Of a stretch of DNA of 11,814 bases, positions 7,270 through 11,814 are shown piece after piece. The notes below the pieces were generated by a model, which ran no database searches, had not been told where the DNA came from, and saw only the letters and a list, made by a program, of their open reading frames with translations. Origin of the DNA: Nitrospinota bacterium (GTDB lineage Bacteria > Tectomicrobia > Entotheonellia > J063); the NCBI GenBank assembly GCA_003696125.1, contig RFHZ01000783.1, forward strand, positions 1-11,814. The letters run 5' to 3'. The translations under genes were made by a program, and so were the position numbers. Every line of letters starts with the position of its first letter. Position 1 is the first letter of the stretch.

Positions 7270-8255
7270 GGAATTTCCACCTTTCCTAATATCTGTTGAA
7301 TCACCTCTTCCGGAGTAAGACCCTCGCTCTCTGCACGAAAGTCGAGCAGGATGCGATGACGCAGCACATCATAAGCCACGGCTTTTACGTCTTCTGGCAA
7401 TACGTAGTCCCGTCCCTGGAAGAAGGCCTGAACCCGGGCGGCTCTCCGCAGATTCATGGTGCCACCGCGGGGGGAGGCGCCCAGGCGGATTTTGGTACGC
7501 AGATCCTGCAGGCCGTTGTACTGCTCGGGATGACGGGTTGCCCGTACAATGCGGACAATGTACTGCTTGATCTGGTCATCGACGTAGACCGTCTCCTTGA
7601 TCTCCTCTCGCATGCGGATCAGTTGCTCTGGAGAGGTGACCACCTGCAGGTCTTGCAGCGGGTTGCGTCGATCCAGGGAGGGGAGATCGAGGATCTTGAG
7701 CTCCTCGGCCTCCTCCGGGTAATCGACCAGCAGCTTAAAAAGGAAGCGGTCCAGTTGCGCTTCGGGCAGGGGATAGGTTCCCTCCTGCTCAATCGGGTTC
7801 TGTGTGGCCAGCACGATGAACGGATCGTTGAGGGCAAAGGTCTCTGTACCGATGGTCACCTCTCGCTCCTGCATCGCCTGCAGGAACGCGGCCTGGACCT
7901 TAGGAGGGGTCCGGTTAATCTCGTCGGCCAGGAGAAAGTGGGTATCCAGGATCGGTCCCTTCTGCACCAGAAACCGGTGGGCATCCGGCTGGTAGATCAG
8001 GGTGCCGGTAATATCACTCGGCATCATATCGGGGAGGAGCTGAATCCGGCGAAAACTCCCTCCGGTGACCTTCCCCAGTGCACTGATCAACTGCGTCTTG
8101 GCCAGACCTGGTACCCCCTCGAGTAAGACATGGCCATCGGCAAGCAGGGCCATGAGCACCTTCTCGATAAGGGGTAACTGACCCAGCACCACCTTGCTCA
8201 CCTCTGCAGTAATGGCGGCGATGACCTCTCGATTGCTTGTCCCCCGGTTATCCAT
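7266..8255 (-). CDS. moxR: MoxR family AAA+ ATPase
   Basis: First gene of the operon and its motor: a cytoplasmic AAA+ ATPase of 329 residues that is expected to form a hexamer and remodel a client together with the vWA proteins. All core motifs are present: Walker A EGVPGLAKT (46-54), Walker B FLLADE (107-112), sensor 1 ATQNP (N153), an arginine-finger candidate in LDRF (R170), and sensor 2 GASPRG (R263). The GTYPLPEAQLDRF stretch is diagnostic for MoxR. An ATG at 8291 would add 12 residues, but it has no Shine-Dalgarno, while the ATG at 8255 has AGAGGG with seven-base spacing and is preferred. Downstream order and overlaps show co-transcription with five partner genes. In mxa clusters the equivalent MxaR is needed for active methanol dehydrogenase; here the client is unknown. 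Confidence 0.95.
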   Translation of the reverse strand: MDNRGTSNREVIAAITAEVSKVVLGQLPLIEKVLMALLADGHVLLEGVPGLAKTQLISALGKVTGGSFRRIQLLPDMMPSDITGTLIYQPDAHRFLVQKGPILDTHFLLADEINRTPPKVQAAFLQAMQEREVTIGTETFALNDPFIVLATQNPIEQEGTYPLPEAQLDRFLFKLLVDYPEEAEELKILDLPSLDRRNPLQDLQVVTSPEQLIRMREEIKETVYVDDQIKQYIVRIVRATRHPEQYNGLQDLRTKIRLGASPRGGTMNLRRAARVQAFFQGRDYVLPEDVKAVAYDVLRHRILLDFRAESEGLTPEEVIQQILGKVEIP

Positions 8256-8434
8256 GGCTTTTCCCTCTGCTGGTTCTGCCCTGAGAGCCATTCATTTCTT
8301 TTCGCTTTCTCATCGGCAATATCTTCCTGAGAGATTAGAGAATTTTCGAGGGGAGGGAAACCCCTCTTAACTCTCCTTCTCCACTGCTTTTACTATTCAG
8401 GATACCCCTTCTTTCCCCTCTCTTCTGTGCCAAT

Positions 8435-8455
8435 CATCACCATTACCCGGTGATG
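8435..8455. promoter_or_regulatory. Perfect 7+7 inverted repeat, possible operator
   Basis: CATCACC at 8435-8441 is repeated in inverse as GGTGATG at 8449-8455 with a seven-base centre. It lies 180 bases upstream of the MoxR start and 107 bases upstream of the rightward promoter candidate. No T-run follows on either strand, so an operator for a dimeric regulator is more likely than a terminator. The cognate regulator cannot be named. Confidence 0.35.
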
Positions 8456-8561
8456 TTCCTCACCAAAGAAACTTCTAAAAGGGGTCCCTCCTTCCGTTTG
8501 ACGAAAAGAAGAGAGCGGAAATTCCCCCAGCCCTTTTTTAGTCCAGAAATCCGGCTTTTTC

Positions 8562-8590
8562 TTGACAATGTCTCCAGAATTTCTTACGTT
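8562..8590 (+). promoter_or_regulatory. Sigma-70-like promoter facing the metal ATPase gene
   Basis: A perfect -35 hexamer TTGACA (8562-8567) is followed after exactly 17 bases by TACGTT (8585-8590), which keeps the most conserved T, A and final T of the -10 box. AT-rich sequence lies upstream. If used, it would give a leader of about 410 bases before the ATPase ATG. The match was found by eye, so chance is possible. Confidence 0.4.
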
Positions 8591-8669
8591 TATAGGTGGA
8601 TGGTCTGATCCGTTACCTCTGTCTGGAAGCAGCGGGTTTGTATCGCTGGAAGGGGATGCCGCAGGAACG

Positions 8670-8768
8670 ATGGGTCGTTATGGCGTGCTGTCTCTCAGAG
8701 CAATTATGGTATGTGTAATCATGTTGACCCTGGCACATCTGGTCTGGGACTTCATGTATCATGCCGAG
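8670..8768 (+). pseudogene. Possible decayed transposase C-terminal fragment
   Basis: The translation GRYGVLSLRAI...MLTLAHLVWDFMYHAE recalls the 'YxVRSxxAIxRxxxLxxLAHxxL' segment near the C-terminus of some DDE transposases of the IS4/IS701 kind. The frame has no usable upstream catalytic domain, and an adjacent frame holds another tryptophan- and arginine-rich piece (GLYRWKGMPQERWVV) that ends in a stop, as expected of a frameshifted relic. The resemblance is from memory of family patterns and is weak. The stretch may be ordinary noncoding leader sequence. Confidence 0.18.
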
Positions 8769-8943
8769 ACCAATCCTTTACACCTGCTGCACTTTCCCTG
8801 TCTGGCCGAGCCGGATGAAGAGCTCTCCTGTTTTATCCCACCGTTGGGAAGTCGGCTAGATGCTGCCGAATTCCTCTCCCTCAGCAGCGCTTTTGCTTTT
8901 CCCCTCCTCAAGCCTCCGAAACCAGCCCTGGTGTAGGCGGTCC

Positions 8944-8962
8944 AGGGGAGACTCTCTCCTCT
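8944..8962 (+). other. Stem-loop in the ATPase leader
   Basis: AGGGGAGA (8944-8951) can pair with TCTCCTCT (8955-8962) around a three-base loop, giving eight base pairs including one G-T. No T-run follows. It lies 48 bases before the ATPase start, so it could shape the leader RNA near the ribosome site. Confidence 0.3.
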
Positions 8963-8998
8963 CTGCGGGGGAAAAGGCATCAGGTCTCATGAAATAAG

Positions 8999-9010
8999 GG
9001 AAGCGCTTCC
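8999..9010. promoter_or_regulatory. 12-base perfect palindrome abutting the ATPase start codon (LacI/cre-like)
   Basis: GGAAGCGCTTCC is a perfect palindrome ending at the base before the ATG at 9011, and its left arm forms part of the purine-rich ribosome site (AAGGGAAG). The centre AAGCGCTT is typical of LacI/GalR-family operators. The 15-base stretch 8997-9011 fits the CcpA cre consensus WTGNAANCGNWNNCW with one mismatch (G for T). A repressor bound here, or a four-base-pair RNA hairpin, would block initiation. The match is seen directly; the regulatory role is inferred. Confidence 0.4.
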
Positions 9011-11374
9011 ATGGAAAAAGAGGAGAAAATACTGCAACTCGAGATTCCCGTATTGCTCCCCGCTATCGCGGATAACCGTGATCAATGCGTGGAGCGACTC
9101 ACCGAGCGGATCGCAAACTACTATAAAGGGATCACCAGAGTCCACGTAGACCGGAAAGATGGGGAAGCTCTCCTCTGCCTGCACTACGATCCCAATCTGG
9201 TCTCCCTGGAATGGGTCAGGCGGGTGGCTGAGGAGGCAGGAGCAGAGGTGACCAGACGTTATCAGCATGAAACCCTTCCTGTTACCGGTATGGATTGTCC
9301 CGATTGTGCGGGAAGCCTGGAGCACCTGCTGGGCCGTATGGATGGCATCATAGACGTCGCTGTCAACTACGCGGCCGAGAAGATGCGGGTGGAGTACGAT
9401 ACCACGCTGATCACGCACGAGGAGATTGTCCGGCGTGTGCAGAGTATGGGCTATGAGATTGTGGAAGAACGACAGCAGAGGTGGGTTCAAGAGCATAGGG
9501 AATTGGTGCTCTCCTTGCTGTCGGGGGGCTTTCTGGCCGGAGGATTTTTGGGAGAATGGCTCTTCGGACTCCCGCGCACTGCAGCCGTGGTGCTTTATCT
9601 CCTCGCCTATCTGACCGGCGGGTATGATGCCACCCGGCACGGGATCACGGCTGCACGCCATCTCCGCTTTGATATCGACTTTCTGATGGTGGTGGCAGCT
9701 TTAGGAGCGGCCATAGTCGGTGAATGGGCGGAGGGAGCGCTCCTCCTCTTCCTCTTCAGCCTGGGCCATGCCCTGGAACACTACGCCATGGGACGGGCAC
9801 GACGGGCTATCCAGGCCTTAGGGGAGCTGACACCCAAAACGGCCCGGGTGAGACGGGATGGGCAAGAGCAAGAGTTACCGGTCACCGAACTGCAACGGGG
9901 AGACGTGGTGATTGTCCGTCCCGGAGAGCGGATACCGATCGACGGTACCGTGGTGGAAGGGCGTTCTGCCGTTGATGAAAGTCCCATCACCGGGGAAAGC
10001 CTGCCGGTGGAAAAAACAATAGATGATCCGGTCTTTGCCGGCACGCTCAACGGTGACGGGTCTCTAGAAATCGTGGTTACCAAACTGGCCAGGGACACGA
10101 CCCTGGCCCGCATCGTCCAGATGGTGGAGGAGGCACAGACGCAGAAATCACCCACCCAGCGCTTCACAGAGCGATTTGAACGGATCTTTGTTCCGGTTGT
10201 ACTGGGGGGTGTTCTGGCGGTAGCTGTCTCTCCTCCCCTCATCGGATGGCTCCCCTGGTCAGAAGCGTTTCTTCGCGCCATGACTATTCTTGTGGCTGCC
10301 TCTCCCTGTGCACTGGCCATCGCCATCCCGTCCACGGTTCTCGCCGGAATCGCCCAGGCAGCACGCAACGGTGTGTTGATCAAAGGGGGTGTATATCTGG
10401 AAAATCTGGGACGCCTGAAAGCCATGGCCTTCGATAAGACCGGTACCATCACCCGTGGTCAGCCGGAGGTGACCGATATCATTCCTGCCCACGAAAACGG
10501 GGAACGCGAACTATTGAGCCTCGCCGCAACGGTAGAGAGCCGTTCCACGCATCCCCTGGCTCAGGCCGTTGTCCGCAAGGCGCAAGAGCAAGGGATCGCC
10601 CTTTCCGAAGCAGTGGGAGAACTGTACTCGTTCACCGGCCGAGGGGTGCAGGCAGAGTTGAACGGGCAGGTGGTGCGGGTAGGGAATATCACCCTGTTCA
10701 CCGAGCAGCAAGAGGCGATACCAGAGCACATGACTTCAACCGTGCACCGCCTGGAGGCGGAAGGGAAAACCACCATGCTCGTCCAGATGGACCAGCGCTT
10801 CTATGGGGTCATCGCCGTGGCCGATCAACCCCGTCCCGAAGCTAGAGCTACCTTAGCGCAGCTCAGAACACTGGGAATCCCCAATCTCATCATGCTTACC
10901 GGAGATAACGAGCGGGTAGCGGCGGCTATTGCTCATGCTGTGGGGTTGACCACCTACCGGGCCAATCTCCTACCCCAGGAGAAGGTTGCTGCAATCAAGA
11001 CCCTGCTGGACACCTATGGAGAGGTGGCCATGGTCGGGGATGGGGTGAACGATGCTCCTGCCTTAACCCAGGCCACGGTAGGCATTGCCATGGGGGCCAG
11101 AGGCACCGATGTGGCACTGGAAACCGCCGATGTCGCCCTCATGGCCGACGATCTCTCCAAGCTGCCATTTGCCGTGGCCCTGAGTCGTCAGGCTCGTCAT
11201 ATTATCTGGCAGAACCTGTTCCTGTCTTTGGGAGTCATTGCCGCGTTGGTTCCGACAGCCCTGTTGGGGATGGCCGGCATTGGGGTTGCTATCGCCTTCC
11301 ATGAGGGAAGCACGCTTCTGGTGGTGGCCAATGCGCTGCGGCTATTACGCTTTCACGGGAAGAAGCCGTCCTGA
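9011..11374 (+). CDS. P1B-type heavy-metal-exporting ATPase (SPC/HEG, P1B-4-like) with N-terminal HMA domains
   Basis: This 787-residue membrane pump exports a divalent transition metal at the cost of ATP. Order of parts: a degenerate HMA-like domain (about 6-81), an HMA domain with CPDC (C96, C99), eight membrane helices, the actuator domain with TGES (327-330), the P-domain with DKTGT (phosphorylated D475), the N-domain with the P1B-specific HP pair (H514-P515), TGDN, and GDGVNDAP (676-683). The membrane metal site reads SPC (431-433) followed by six residues and Pro, rather than CPC, and the last helices carry HEGST...N (764-766 onward). Those two signatures define the P1B-4 group (CoaT, PfeT, CtpD), which moves Co(II), Fe(II), Ni(II) or Zn(II). 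The start has AAGGGAAG upstream. The gene precedes a liv permease by 36 bases in the same direction. Confidence 0.94.
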   Translation: MEKEEKILQLEIPVLLPAIADNRDQCVERLTERIANYYKGITRVHVDRKDGEALLCLHYDPNLVSLEWVRRVAEEAGAEVTRRYQHETLPVTGMDCPDCAGSLEHLLGRMDGIIDVAVNYAAEKMRVEYDTTLITHEEIVRRVQSMGYEIVEERQQRWVQEHRELVLSLLSGGFLAGGFLGEWLFGLPRTAAVVLYLLAYLTGGYDATRHGITAARHLRFDIDFLMVVAALGAAIVGEWAEGALLLFLFSLGHALEHYAMGRARRAIQALGELTPKTARVRRDGQEQELPVTELQRGDVVIVRPGERIPIDGTVVEGRSAVDESPITGESLPVEKTIDDPVFAGTLNGDGSLEIVVTKLARDTTLARIVQMVEEAQTQKSPTQRFTERFERIFVPVVLGGVLAVAVSPPLIGWLPWSEAFLRAMTILVAASPCALAIAIPSTVLAGIAQAARNGVLIKGGVYLENLGRLKAMAFDKTGTITRGQPEVTDIIPAHENGERELLSLAATVESRSTHPLAQAVVRKAQEQGIALSEAVGELYSFTGRGVQAELNGQVVRVGNITLFTEQQEAIPEHMTSTVHRLEAEGKTTMLVQMDQRFYGVIAVADQPRPEARATLAQLRTLGIPNLIMLTGDNERVAAAIAHAVGLTTYRANLLPQEKVAAIKTLLDTYGEVAMVGDGVNDAPALTQATVGIAMGARGTDVALETADVALMADDLSKLPFAVALSRQARHIIWQNLFLSLGVIAALVPTALLGMAGIGVAIAFHEGSTLLVVANALRLLRFHGKKPS

Positions 11375-11410
11375 ATCCTCCCCCAACCACACTATCAGTC
11401 GAGGATTCTC

Positions 11411-11814
11411 GTGATATCGACAATACGGCCCATAATCAACCCCAGAACGCTTGGCCTCGGAGCGGGGATAGGATTCTTGTGCTTTCTCCCCCTCCTCCTG
11501 AATCCTTACTACCTGATTATCCTGAGTTATGCCCTGGTGTATGCCATCGCCTGTTTGGGGGTTAACCTTCTCTTCGGCTATACCGGCCTGGTCTCCCTGG
11601 GTCATGCCGCCTATTTCGGGGTGGGAGCATACATGGGAGGCTTTCTATATGCCTTTTCTGAACTCAAGTCCCTCGAGCTCTATCTCCTCACCGGCCTGGT
11701 CGCGGCCACCGCTCTCGCCGCCCTTCTGGGGGCGATCTGTGTCCGGGCAACGCGCATGCACTTTGCCATCCTGACCCTGGCCTTTGCCCAGATGGTCCAC
11801 TCCCTCTTTATCAG
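11411..11814 (+). CDS. livM: Branched-chain amino acid ABC transporter permease, LivM family, 3'-truncated
   Basis: This frame starts at GTG 11411, seven bases after CGAGG, and stays open to the window end (134 codons plus two bases). There is no in-frame ATG between the ATPase stop and this GTG. Hydrophobic helices follow one another at about 15-32, 35-56, 62-82 and 86-110. The LGVNLLFGYTGLVSLGHAAYFGVGAYMGG block (about 49-77) is the hallmark of LivM/LivH permeases, and RATRMHFAILTLAFAQMV (113-130) fits LivM in particular. LivM forms the membrane pore with LivH for branched-chain amino acids; related systems take up urea or amides. LivH is not upstream, where it usually sits, so it may lie downstream or the operon order may be altered. 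Confidence 0.87.
   Translation, partial: MISTIRPIINPRTLGLGAGIGFLCFLPLLLNPYYLIILSYALVYAIACLGVNLLFGYTGLVSLGHAAYFGVGAYMGGFLYAFSELKSLELYLLTGLVAATALAALLGAICVRATRMHFAILTLAFAQMVHSLFI

Larger units (their letters stand above)
8256..9010. other. 755-base divergent intergenic region
   Basis: This region separates the leftward MoxR operon from the rightward metal ATPase gene. No convincing complete gene is present. It contains two small dyads (8348-8366 and 8435-8455), a T-rich stretch with a sigma-70-like promoter facing right (8562-8590), a region with weak transposase-like coding character (about 8610-8770), a stem-loop at 8944-8962, and a perfect 12-base palindrome touching the ATPase start codon (8999-9010). 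An open frame at 8568-8936 plus could encode about 122 residues, but it lacks a Shine-Dalgarno and has irregular third-position usage compared with the flanking genes. Confidence 0.6.

Noticed and set aside
8334-8362. Minus-strand promoter for the MoxR operon with -10 TCTAAT at 8339-8334
   Set aside because: The -10 is good, but no acceptable -35 lies 16-18 bases away and there is no extended -10 TG. The real promoter could not be placed.
8348-8366. GAGGGG/CCCCTC six-pair hairpin as a terminator
   Set aside because: It has no T-run on either strand and sits upstream of the MoxR start, where a terminator would have nothing obvious to stop. It is probably chance in a C/T-rich tract.
8605-8700. 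Possible SRP-like RNA because of GGAAGCAGC near 8622
   Set aside because: The conserved tip of SRP RNA needs GGAAGGAAGCAGCC with a paired GGUC side. Here the first GGAA and the pairing partner are absent.
8568-8936. Plus-strand frame of about 122 residues as a real gene
   Set aside because: It has no Shine-Dalgarno, irregular third-position use compared with neighbours and no recognisable complete domain. It is treated as intergenic with a possible relic.
9781-10452. Long minus-strand open frame (223 residues) inside the ATPase gene
   Set aside because: It is antisense to a fully motif-supported P-type ATPase and has low-complexity Ser/Arg/Thr composition, a typical shadow of a high-GC gene.
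1-11814. CRISPR arrays, tRNA or rRNA genes, intact insertion sequences
   Set aside because: No regular direct repeats, tRNA-like cloverleaf ends, rRNA signatures or complete transposase genes were seen on either strand.

Overview
The window is bacterial DNA of moderately high GC. It has Shine-Dalgarno-led, tightly packed genes, several GTG starts, and start/stop overlaps of the ATGA or GTGA type. The species cannot be named from this sequence. The mix of a UgpB-type sugar ABC importer, a MoxR/vWA cluster, a P1B-type metal ATPase and a Liv-type permease suggests a free-living heterotroph (for example Chloroflexota, Firmicutes or an uncultivated thermophile lineage), but that is a weak inference.

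Layout. (1) Bases 1-2813, plus strand: the 3' end of a family-1 solute-binding protein gene and two MalF/MalG-type (UgpA/UgpE-like) permeases, forming a carbohydrate or glycerol-phosphate-type ABC importer without its own ATPase gene here. (2) Bases 2814-2887: a short convergent gap holding a long imperfect hairpin. (3) Bases 2888-8255, minus strand: a compact six-gene operon, MoxR AAA+ ATPase, DUF58 protein, two-TM membrane protein, vWA membrane protein, TPR membrane protein, vWA membrane protein. The first four genes are joined by three ATGA overlaps. This order matches mxaR-mxaS-mxaA-mxaC-mxaK-mxaL of methanol dehydrogenase clusters and is related to Bat operons, but no methanol dehydrogenase gene is present. 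(4) Bases 8256-9010: a 755-base divergent intergenic region with two dyads, a good sigma-70-like promoter facing right, a leader hairpin, and a stretch that may be a decayed transposase end. (5) Bases 9011-11374, plus strand: a P1B-type metal-exporting ATPase with the SPC and HEG signatures of the P1B-4 (Co/Fe/Ni) group, an N-terminal CxxC metal-binding domain and a second, cysteine-depleted copy of that domain. (6) From 11411 to the window end: the start of a LivM-family branched-chain amino acid permease, cut by the window.

How the parts work together. The importer at the left is a nutrient uptake unit. The central operon is predicted to be a membrane-associated chaperone machine: a MoxR ATPase working with vWA/MIDAS proteins and a TPR scaffold to mature or metal-load an unidentified client. 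The ATPase at the right should export a divalent metal. The liv gene probably opens, or lies inside, an amino-acid or amide/urea importer operon that runs past the window.
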